A DNA stretch of 64,000 nt from Ochotona curzoniae (lineage: Eukaryota; Chordata; Mammalia; Lagomorpha; Ochotonidae), in the NCBI RefSeq assembly GCF_017591425.1, contig NW_024465777.1:2108001-2172000 (forward strand). Direction: 5' to 3'. The translations under genes and the position numbers were made by a program. The notes under the pieces were generated by a model. That model saw only the letters and a list, made by a program, of their open reading frames with translations, searched no databases and was not told the origin of the DNA. The stretch's first letter is position 1; each line of letters starts with the position of its first letter. Of the stretch, positions 48,563-60,200 are shown in pieces.

Positions 48563-51162
48563 CTGAGGACAAAGAGACACTGGTCATGCTTGGCCCTGGT
48601 GCCCAGGTCCCTCGGTAGCCAGAATGGCCAACCTGTTCTCTGGTTCACTGTGCATCCCACCCTCACTACAGGGTTCAGGGACACGCCCCCATCTCCTTGC
48701 CCTCTCCCCTACCTCCTCTGAGTGGGTTGGGCACCCTGTTCAAGATTTGCCCCCTGGCTCCTGGACCCCTTCACCTTCTGAAACCATTTCCTCTTCTTGC
48801 ACTGTCAATCTCTCTGACTCTGCTAGACAGTTTCCATACACACGCACACACACTCTCACATCACCTGCCTTTCTGAAATTCAACTGCGAAAAAGTCCGAT
48901 TCATAAATTAACAAAGAACTTGAGTGGACATTTCTTCAAAGAAGCCATATTGGTTCAGATACACAATGGCGTAAATCGATTTGGAAGACCTCTCCTATGA
49001 GTGCTGGTGACAGGGTCTGGAGCAGCAGGCACGTAGAGTTGGTGTTTTTAAAAGATTGACTCATGTATCAGAAAAGCAGAGTGAGTTTGCATTGTGTCAT
49101 AGCAGGCTAGCCCATATGGGCACCACTTTGAGTCCTGGCTGCCCTACTTCCGATTCAGTGCCCTATGCATGTGCCTGGGAAGGCGGCAGGAGACGACCCA
49201 GGCACTCAGGCCCTTGTGCCCACACAGGAGATGCAGATGAAGCTACTAGCTGCCGTCTGGCCCAGTGCTGGCTGTGAATGGCCACTAGAGGAATGAACCA
49301 GCAGGTGGAGATCTATCTCTTTGGAACTGTACTTTCAGGTGAATAAATGTTACAAAGAAATAAATAAGTGAAAGGCAGAGTTATGAGAACAGAGAAGTCT
49401 TCCACCCACTGGTTCTCTCTCCAAATGACCACAAGGGCCAAAGCCAGGAGGCTGAAACCCCATTTAGGTCCCACACATGGGCGCAGGGGCCCAAGCACTT
49501 GGGCTATCTTTTGATGCTTTCCCAGGTACATCAGCAGAGAGTTGGATGAGAAGTAGAGCAGACCATACTCAACCCAGAACTCATATAGGATGCTGGTACC
49601 GCAGGTGGTAGCTTAATCCAGTACAGCACCACACTGGCCCCAGCAGTTTTTTCATGGGTGTCAAGTTTCAGTTTTAGAGAAGCAAAACACCAGCAGTGTG
49701 TTTCAGACCACCCAACTGGACACTTCCAGGATCAGAAGGCACATTTTGTGAAATGTGTATTTTACTCTAGCAGAAAACAAAGCTTTACTGATCTCACGAC
49801 CTTCTAATTTCCGGTCTATGCACTCCTCCTCTTCATAGCAAACTTGCTCAAGTGTTGCCTGTGTTACTCTCCTTCCCCATTCCTATTCACTCTTGAGCCC
49901 ACTCCACACTGGGGTCTGCTCCCACCAGGCCGCAGAACAAGGGCTCCAAGGCTTCAACTCAGCGGACCCCGTCCCACACACCCTGGTCCTTGGACCACCC
50001 TGCTTTGCTCGACTTCGGCTACACAGCATCTGCCTGTTGTCCCCTTAGCCAGACCCTCCTCTTCTCAGCTTCTAGACCCCAGAGGCCCTGGGCTCCATCT
50101 TCAGTCTCCTCCCCTCTAGCTGTGCACCTGCGCAGGTGAGTGCATTCAACCTTGGCTTCGTGCCCTCTGCTGGACCCACTGCTCCCAAGTGGATCGCCTC
50201 TGCGCTCTGACTCCGATGGGATTGGTCCTATATACTCCTCCTGGCTAAAGTACAGCACACCTGAGCATGCCACAACCAAACTCCAGGCCTTCCTGAACCC
50301 CATGCTTCCCCTCATCTGTCCGCACCGTAGTCCGTGAACCATCACTCACTCAGGTGCCCAAGCCAAGAAGCCAAAGAATCATCCAGAATTCCAGAAAAAA
50401 GTCTGGCATCCACAATCCAATGCGTTCTCCAGGCTGCCATTTGTCTGAGGTCCCACTGCTCCCAGCCTGGCCCTGGCCCCTCCCCCTGTCACCTGGCCAC
50501 TCGGCTTTCACCCTTGCCCTGTCCAGGCTGTGCTCTCATTGCCTGCTGTGCATTGGTTGAGAAGGACCTGCGTAATCCAGCCCCTACCTACCTCCCTACC
50601 ACCCGACCCAGCCCTCAGCCTCCCCCATCAAGGTCACTTCCACCTAGAGGTATGGGGCAGCAGATTTCCTAAACAGGAAACTAGATTGGGGCACTGGAAA
50701 CATAGCTTGAAGGCAGAGTCCCACTGTTGGAGCCATTCTTTGAACTTCAAGCAAGCGGTGCTTTGAAAAGACAAAGGCCAGGAGCTAGTTGGCCTGAGAA
50801 CCGCCTCCTGGCTGCCATTGGTGTGGCCAGTGCCTTTATGCTTCCAGGCACACTCCTTCTCTGTACCTCCAGGGGCTGCTGAGAAGCCAGTGACTAGTGT
50901 AAGCAGAGAACAGCTCCTCAGGGCTGGGCAGCTCCCCAGGACACTGCCTGGGGCAGGTGCACCCCTCCCTAGAGCCTGAGGTCAAATCCCGACTCTGCCA
51001 TCAGCCACGATCCCTGGGAAGCAACAGGTAGCCGGGTCCCCCCTCCCTTGCTCCCCATGGGGGAGACCCAGACCGAGTTTCTGATTCTTGGTTTCAGCCT
51101 AGCCTAGCCCTAGCTGTCACAGGCATTTGAAAAGTAAACCAGTGGTCGGAAGCTCTCCATCC

Positions 51163-51207
<45 letters not shown>

Positions 51208-54200
51208 ATGCATAAATAGAACGCGGGGGGGGGGGGGGGATGGTGTGTAGAAATCCCACAGAGTCTGCACATTGCCCTTGTTAATACTAAAATTAAGGCA
51301 GGCTATGGCACAGAGGGCTAAGCTGCTTGCCGCAACCATATCCCATATTGTCAATTCAGGTCCTGGCTGCTCCACTTTGGATTGCAGCTCCCCTCTAATG
51401 CTCTTGGAAGCATCAGACAGTGGCTCAAATGCTTGGACCCCTGCCACCTACAGAGGAGACTGGGACAGAGTTCCAGGCTTCAGCCTGGAGTCAGCCCCGG
51501 TTGGGAGAGTGAACAAGCAGAGGGAAGATCCCAGTCTTCCTGTTGCTGTGAACCCCATTCCACCCTCCCGACCCCCAGGAGGCCCTGGTAGAAGAAGCAG
51601 TGCCACCACTCTGCTTACAGACAAGGAGCCTGAAGTCTGGAGAAGCCAACTCCATTTGCGCTGCTGCCAATCTCAGGTTTGTTCAGCATGTTGCTGAGAT
51701 TAGAGAGGAGGCTTGGCGTGGGAGCCAGCAGGAGAGGTGCTGGGATCCAACCTGGCCTCTTGCCAGCCATGCAAGTTGGAGCCTCTGTGTTGCTGGAAAG
51801 TGAAGCATGAACCACCCTTGCTGGCAGCAGTGGCTGTGAGGGTACCATGGGACTGTCCGGTGCGGGTGGGACCTTGCTCTCCCTGCCTCGCCCACAGGCA
51901 TGGGGGAGCCGCCCTTTGGAGCACCTGCCACAGCTTGTGCTTGGAATGGCTCGAGCATTTCTGGGTTTCCAAACCCATCCCTGGTCCAGCACAAAAGGTG
52001 CGGAAGTCACCTTGACTTTGTGTTTAAAAAGAAAAAAAAGTAATACTAAGGAAACACATCCGTGAAGCATCCCCTGTAACACACTTAGTCTTTACAAGGG
52101 ACTCAATCCATGTCCCCATCTTAGAGGTGAGGACACTGAGGCCAGGCCCAGTGGCTCAAGGAGGCGTGAGCCCCAGAGCTGCCATCACCAGGGATTGAGA
52201 GGAGCTGGAGTGGCACCAGATCTCCCAGCTCCCCCGCAGACACTTCCCGCTCAACTGATGTTCATCTCAGGATGTCAGGGCCTGGAGCGAAGTGGCCCTT
52301 TGGATACAGATGAGGGAAACTAAGGCAGCCAAGAGTTAGCAACTGCACTGGTGATGCCAGAGCCAGGACCTGGGTCCCAACACTGCAGCAGCTTCCTCTT
52401 TAGGCCTGGCCTCCGGTGCTCCAAGAATGACTCACTCTGCTTTAGGTCAGAACATGGGACATGAGTAAGAGTGTGTGTGTGTGTGTGTGTGTGTGCGTGT
52501 GTGTGTATGCAAGTATATTCACTAACCTCCAGGAAAATGCCTGCTCAGCCCTTCACCAGGGACAATACGGTGATGCCACTTAGCAGGAGGATGGACCATG
52601 CTATGGCCAGAGGGCTGGCTTGCAGGCTGGCCCTCCACCAAACGCCGTGTAAGCCTCTACTGCTCTCAGGGTCTCTGTTCCTGCAGAGTCAAACTCAGGT
52701 GAGACCCTCACCTTGGCTCTCGCTGCAGGGTCTGCCACCTTCACTGGAGGGCTCACAGGACCTCAGATGAGAGGCAGCCCTGATGTGGGGGAGCGAGGTG
52801 TGTGTGGACAACTGAGAGAAAAGGAGGGGCGGGATGAGGGATGGGAGGGTGAGGCAGCGCCTGGAGTGTGAGATAGCACTAGGGCGGTGCCTGCAGGGAC
52901 AGATGGCTGGCAAAGGGAGAACCCTGTTCCCAGGACAAGGCAAACAGGCCCAGGGAGGTCACTGGAGGGCAGCTGAGAGCTCCTGTCCAAGCTCTGCCAT
53001 CCTCTTGCCATCTGCCCTCTCTGGGCCCCACGTCCTTTGTATTGAATGAAGAACTGAATTTGGTCAGGGTCACAGTTAACCTCTGTGAAGGTCCAGATGG
53101 TACCTGAGGGGCTTTGCGGGCCCCCTCTGGTGTCTGTCACAGTTGGTAGAGGTTTTCCCTCTACAACATTAAGATGTAAACAGTGTTTTCAGTTGGGACA
53201 AGTGCCTCAGTATAGTAGGTTAAGCCTCCACCTGTGGTGTTGGTATGGGTTCCAGTTCTAGTCCCAGCTACTCCATTTCTGATCCAGTTCCCTGCTAATG
53301 TATCTGGGAAAGCAGTGGAAGGTGACTTAAATCCTTGGACCCCTGCACCCAAATGGGAGACCACATGGAAGCGCCAGGCTTTGAACCAGCCCAGCTCCAG
53401 CTGTCATAGCCACTTGGGGAGTGAATCAGAGGATGAAAGATCTTACTCTTTTTCCTCTCTCTGTAAATCTGCCTTTCAAATGAAAATAAATAAATCTTTA
53501 AAAACAAACAAACAAACAAAAGTGTTCTTCATTCTCAGGCCATCTAAAACCAGGCCCATAAGCAAGAGTTGACCCAAGAGAGAGAACAGGAACCCAATGT
53601 GTGCTTTGTAGGAACCCTCACCCCGTGTGCTCTGTAGGACCCTAACCCTGGTAGGAGGTGGTGAGGGGCGGGCCACTCCCCAGCGACCAGTTCTAGCACT
53701 GCCTTAAGGGAATTCCACCCCTTAACACAGGTCCACATGCCTGCAGGAATCCCAGGCTTTGTACCCAATGTGCCCTGTGCTGCCCGGTGGGTGGTGAGCA
53801 CCATGCTAGGGGAGGGCCCCCCCTCGCCTCTTTCCCAGGAGCCTCTCAGGGATTCTCCTCCTCTCTGCTCCCCGGCAACTGCCAGCCAGGTGCAGCCAGC
53901 TCTCCCCTGCACCATCTTCCTGCCTTGGTTGCTTTGTGCCCATGGGGAGAGCACCGGTAAGGTGTGTGTACCTCGAGCTTGCCTCCAGGTGGGAGGCCCT
54001 GGCTAAGGCCGATCAGCTGTCTAACCCAGGAATGGTAAAATCGGCTTCCCGAAGTGCTGTGAAGCGGAGGGCATTTGCTTTGCAGTGGTGCCACTGCGTG
54101 GGACAGCTGCATCGAGTGTCTGGGTTCGAGTCCCAGGATGGCTCCTAACTCTAGCTTCCTGCTCTCGCAGTTCCTTGGAACAGTAGGTGATGAGTCAAGG

Positions 54201-57200
54201 AGTTGGATTGCTGCCACCCACGGGAAAGACCTCCAATGAATTCCAGATACCCTGCTTTGGTCTGACACAGCCCTGGTTCCTGGGGAGCGGGAACCAAAGA
54301 ATAAAAACCCCTGTCACTCTGTACCTCTCTGACAAATCCACAAAAGCTAACACACAGAACTGCCTGGAGTTCTGTTTGTAGCATGACCTGTGACTCAGAT
54401 GCTATGAATTACAGCACCCAGTTTAAAGATGAGATAACTGAGGCAAAGCAAGGCTAAAGTGTTTGCCCAAGGTCACACCACTGTGAGGAGAAGGGCAGAG
54501 ATGAGCTAAATACATGCCCCCTTGGCCTGAAGCACAGCCCTCCAGTAAGACCAGGGCTGTATGCACCAAGCTTCACGATGCCCTGAAGTGCAAGTTGGGG
54601 GAGCAAGGCCGAATTCCCAGCAGCTCAGCAGGTGTAGGCACCCAAGGAGCGTGGACATCAGAGAGGACACTGCAGCTCTCACCTGCTGTCCCTCTGCCCT
54701 GAGGTCCTTACCTGAGGGTGCTGCAGGTTCTGCAATGCCAGGGCTGGTGGTACTGCTGGGCTGGGTGGAGTTGGGGCTACGGCTGGGGCTGAGGGAAGAG
54801 CTGGAAAGGAGAAGTTCCTTGACAGGACTGTCTGGTTCCTGAACCTCCTCCGGGCACAGGTACACTTCGATGGGCCCCTGGATGCTCTTGAGACGTATCT
54901 GCAGATTGTCCTGCAGGACAAAAAGAAGCCACCGCTTTGCTCTGAGCAGCTGGACACACACCCAGGAGTCACCATGCACAAGCTCAACCCCTGTGCTGGG
55001 CTGGTGGGAACACTTGTCACTTCTGCTGCTGGCCTTGGACCTGAGCAAACAAGCTGCCATCTCATTGGGACAGCCAGTTTGTGTCACACAAGACCCTGTG
55101 AGAGGAACACACCGGAAATGGAGTCCGCACCGAGAAGAGCAGGTGAGAGACACACATGAGGCTGACCTGAGGTCCGGGCTGAGCCTTGCATCTGGCTTCA
55201 CCAGCAATCTCCAAGTCCGTCCCTGACCCCCCAACAGCTTAAACCAACTGGACTTGACTTTCTGTTCCTTGTGACCAACAGTCCCAACGCTCAGCCTTCC
55301 CACTCCTGTCCTTCCCCTCTATGCCGCCACAGCTGGCTACCCACAGACCCCTGTGACATGTGTTTGGCTTCCACGCCTTTGCTCCCAAGGGTGTCCTTTG
55401 GACAAAATCTATGCATTTTCCAAGACTGAGATAAACCGTCCCTCCCTCCTGCTCTCTCCAAGTCCAAATTCAATCTACAGACAACAGCACCACTGCTGAC
55501 TGACCTCGCTCTTCCACTGGGTCAACCTCTCCAAGGGAGTGGCATGACCTTCAGGATCTCTGCAATGTTACTCTTCCATGGAAAAACTCTTTCTGGATCC
55601 CTTTCTATATGCCTAGCCCTCGGTTTGGGAATACAAAGAGACTAGAACATTCTCTTAGGAAGCTTGCAGCCTTATGGGTGAAGCCAAAAGAGGGCCAAAA
55701 ATATTCTGTAAGTCAAGCATGATAGGAAACTGGGGGTTATGAGCCTGGGAGTGATCAGGGAAGGCTTCCAGGAGGAAATGGTATTCAGGTGAGACAGGGA
55801 GGATGCATGGCAGTAAACCAGGGGGAGGGAGGACAGAAAGTGCACTTCAGCTGGAGGGAACAGCATATGTGAAGATCTTGCCCTGGGGATGAGTTTGGTA
55901 TGCTGCAGCATCTGCAGCCAAAGCAAAAATAGCTGAGGGTGGTATGGTAGAGGAGGCTGGGAAGGCTAGCGGGTACCATCCTCTTGGGGCATGTCAGGGA
56001 TTTTGGTCTGTAACCTTGGAAAGCATGGTCAGCATGAAAGGATCTTGTGAGTGTGAAGGATGCCCTGAGTGGGGCCACACGAGCACACCTGCGGGGTCCC
56101 CATGCTGACAGAGGCACCAGTGGGGTCACACGAGCACGCCTGCAGGGTCCCCGTGCTGACAGAGGCACCAGTGGGGCCACATGAGCAGGCCTACAGGGTC
56201 CCCGGGCTGACGGAAGCACCAGCGACAGAGGCATGCTAGGCCAAGTCTCCGTCTCCACTCCGTTCCAGCTTCTGCTGTCTGCCCCATCTTGGACATCACC
56301 ACTACTGCTGCAGACACCAGCATGGACACGCCATGGACAGAGCGCACAGAGGGGCCCAGGATCCTCCCTGGGTCACGCTCCTGCTCTCACCTCAACCTTC
56401 TCAGGCACTTCCAGCCTTGTCAGTGGAGGCGCCTTGACAGCGATCACCGTCTGCTCCTTAAAGTTGTCCACAGCACGGATGTCCTGGTATGTCACATAGG
56501 CCAGTGTAGGGACAGGAGTCAAGAAAAGTGGTCCTTGGTCAAAATGCAGAGCCCCCTTGCCCTAGCCTGTCAGATTCCTCCCAAGCCCGAGACCAACACT
56601 TTCTCCTTTAGCCGCCTAGGAATAACTAAAACACATAACGTCTTCTTTGGCTAGCATGAGGCCCTTTGGATTGCACTAGAGAGCGGGATATATGTCATTT
56701 TTAAAATATTGGCTTCTATTGGTGTTTTTTTACATAACGGTGTCCTCTTAAAAAGATCATGAAACCAAGAAGACAGGAAAATATTTTACTTGTAATTCTC
56801 ATGATGCCTAACAATCTTCCAAAAATACCAAGTTAGATCCAAAAAAAACAACCATTGAGATGTGAAAGTACTTGGAAAAATGTGTGGAGGATCCAGCGCA
56901 CAGCCCTTGCTTTTCAACCTCATCATTTCCACCCTAGGACTCTGACTTAGCGAACTGAGCGACAAGCGGACCAGATCCAAAATAAAAGATCCTCAGCTCG
57001 ATGTTACTCATAAAAGCAGAAATCTACAACGGCATTAAACGACCCACTCTGGGGCTAATCAACCAACAGACTGTAGTCTGACATCAGACATCATTTTACA
57101 GATGGGGCTCAAAGAAAGATGCAGTTGAGTCATGTGAAGTTGCTTTCATGTGGGTAAACAGTGATTAACTATGGGCGTCTGCAGGTGGAAATGTGACATA

Positions 57201-60200
57201 CTGAGAAAAGCAGAACAAAAATGTCCCGTGCAGCAGGCTCCCCAAGTCTAGTTAGGGAATGATGTTGTGTTGGGGTGGCAGCTCTCACGGATTCTTCTTT
57301 GTTCTCCATTTTCCAGATTTAAAGACACTGCCTCGTGTCTGATCATGAGAAGGTAACCTGACAGGCTGGAGGGGAGACCCTGAGAGGGAGGAAGAGCCCT
57401 CAGCACGGGGCGTGGTTACAAAGCCCCAACAGGCCCAGCTGCTCCCAGACACCCCCACCCCGAACCCACAGAGAGGATATCTCTTGTTGGCCTTGTCCTC
57501 TGTCAGCTCCTTCAGGTGCTGAGAACAGCTTTGGATGAGCTGGTCCAGCGCCTGCTCCGTGCTCGTCAGCTCCTCCAACTCCTGTTGCAGCTGCTGCTGT
57601 TGCCCGGGCCGGCTGGGGACTTCAGATAGCGCCCTGCCTCTGGAAACAGAGCGGCCCCCTCAGTGTCAGTCTGCATGCAGAGACCGCCCCCTCCATGCCT
57701 GCACAGGAGGGCAGGGTGAAGCTCCAGGTCAAGGCCATTCACCCCTGGTTCCTGCACATCAGTGGCAGCACCTAACCCTCAGGGAGCAGCCAGGGATTGG
57801 AAGACGAGAGTTGTGGGCTGTGCTAGGGACAAGAAACAAGTCAAGGTCTGAACTGAACCCCACTTCCAGGGAGGCTCTCAACTCTGTCCATGCCCAATAC
57901 CCACACAAACGGCAGAATACTAAAGTGACTGCAGTCCTGACCCTCTTGCCCGTGTTCCCTCAGGGCCCTGTAGGGAACCTGGGGAGAGGAGATCCGGAGG
58001 AGGCTGAGTGAGTCCTCGGCTCTCAGGGACTTCCTTAAGCTAGGTGATGCGAACCAAGAGGAAGGACCTGGGCCTGCTGCGGTAGCCTAGTGGGAAAAGT
58101 ACTCGCCTTACATGTGCCGAGACTCTATAGGGCACCAGTTCGTATCCTAGCTGCTCCACTTCCCATCCAGCTCCCTGCTTGTGGCCTGGGAAAGCAGTCG
58201 AGGATGGCCTAAAGCCTTGGGACCTGCACCCACACGGGAGACCCAGAAGAAGCTCCTGGCTCCTGGCTTTGGATCAGCTCAGTTCTGCCCGTTGGTGGTC
58301 ACTTGGGGAGTAAACCAGCAGATGGAAGATCTTTTTGTCTCTCCTTTTCTCTGTAAATCTGACTTCCCAATAAAAATAAACAACAACAACAAAAAAAAGG
58401 AAGGACCTGGGGTCCTTGTAATCCTCCCTCATCCTAGAAGTCATCCTGCATCCAGTTTCCCACCTCCTACTACTACAGGCTACACACCTGCTCTTTTACC
58501 CACTTCTCAAATAGCTCCTGTGCCCACCGGCTGGTACTCAGTTCACCCAGACACACCCACCCCCAACTGGTTCTGGCCCCTGGCCCTGCCCACCAAGCCC
58601 CCCTGGAAGATGCCATTGGCTCTGGCCCCTGGCTCCGCCCACCAAGCCCCCTCTGGAAGATGCCATTGGCTCTGGCCCCTGGCTCCGCCCACCAAGCCCC
58701 CTCTGGAAGATGCCATTGGCTCTGGCCCCTGGCTCCGCCCGCCAAGCCCCCTCTGGAAGATGTCATTGGCTGCTGGAGCACTCACACCCACTGGATGTTG
58801 TTCTTGGACTTCTTGCGGATGAGCTGGATGCCCTCTAGCACATTGGTGATATCGTAGATGCGGCGCTTCTGCACATCCAGCGCCTCGGCCGCCCAGTTCA
58901 GGTCCAGGACTCCATCGTTAGATTCACTCAGGAGGTAAATGAACTTCTTGGTGAGCAGCCCCAGAGATGTGTCATATCGCGTCTTCTCCCCGGGGGACTT
59001 GGGGGCTGAGAAAGACAGGGGCCCAGGTACATCAGGGAGGGTCAGCCAGCCTGGGGAAGCTCCTCCTCACTGGGCTTGCTTGAGCACACCTGTTGCCATC
59101 CTTCATCACCTGTTCCCCTATGAACAGGGCATGTGAGGCAGGGAGGAGTTCCAGGCCACTGTCTCCACTGCACAACTGTCACCTAAGGACAGAGTGACTT
59201 GCCTGGGGCAGCCACAGTGACCCCTGTAACAGTGCAGTCGCCGGCCTGACCGGTGAGGGCTGTCTCCACTCTAGCAGTCAGTCCTTACATCCTGCCCCGT
59301 GGCTGGCGCACAGCCACCCACCCCCACCCCACAGATGAGGACATGGGATGCGGGCAGGCTCTGCAAAGTGCTCAACTCGCTCTGCTGGAAGCTGGCCATG
59401 CTGGGATTCCAATCTGGGCAGTTTGGCTGGAATCCAGATTATGCCTTTTCAGCCCTACCTGGACCTTGCCAGTTAGGTCAGGAATTGGGGATCAGGGTAG
59501 GGAGGTGAGGAGAGGATCAGATGCCCGTTTGCTTTTTTTCCCACAGTAGCCTGATGATTATCTGAGAGGAACCAGGCCTAGAATCAGGCAGGTTTACAAA
59601 AAAAAAAAAGCCCTGCTCTTGATGAGGGTGATGTTGCAAAACCACTTCTCAGACACACCATCAAAACCACAGGGGCCTCCTGCAATCAAATGCCTTGCAA
59701 GTCACACAGCAGGCCTGCGGCCAAACGGGCCCATACGGGTTCAGGAGCCTGACTTTTACAAAGTGTGAGATTCCTTAGAGGGCTCAAAACCTCACGACAC
59801 ATACAAAGGGGCTTCTTCTACAAGTTTGGGGACATACATGCAACAAAAAAGCTATGCGTGAGTTTCAAATTCTTTTGCAACAAAATAAAAATGTGGCTTA
59901 ACTGTATTTTCTACAAACATTAAAAAGTTGGAGCCGATATCGTAGTGTAGTGGGTCAAAGTGCAGCCTGAGTTGTTGGCTTCCCAAATGACTGCTGATTT
60001 GTGTCCAGTTGCTCCATTTCCAACCAACTCCCTGCTAATGCATCTAAGAAGGCAGCAGAAAATAGACCAAGTACTTGGGCAACTGCCACCCACAGTGGGA
60101 GACCCACGGAGAAGCTCTAGGCTTCACCCTGACCCAGCATTGGCTGTTGCAACTATCTGGGGAGTGAACCAGTGGGTGGAAGGTCTCTCTCTCTTTCTCT

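Larger units (their letters stand above)
48563..54711 (-). other. E2F2: E2F2 intron 6
   Basis: This intron of about 6.1 kb contains SINEs, a short L1 piece, old L2/MIR remnants and CT, G and GT runs. Bases 48600-48840, 51540-52090 and 52510-53190 hold nothing I recognise. Confidence 0.9.
54911..56390 (-). other. E2F2: E2F2 intron 5
   Basis: This intron is free of SINEs. It holds a three-copy 51-bp tandem repeat at 56069-56221 near its 5' end and a probable old interspersed repeat at about 55600-55900. Confidence 0.85.
57640..58785 (-). other. E2F2: E2F2 intron 3
   Basis: This intron of about 1.15 kb contains one full SINE and, next to the exon 3 donor, a 50-bp VNTR. The remainder is unassigned. 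Confidence 0.85.

Noticed and set aside
55785..56258. 157-codon frame with a 17-residue repeat
   Set aside because: It is produced by the intronic 51-bp tandem repeat in E2F2 intron 5 and has no splice-compatible relation to E2F2.
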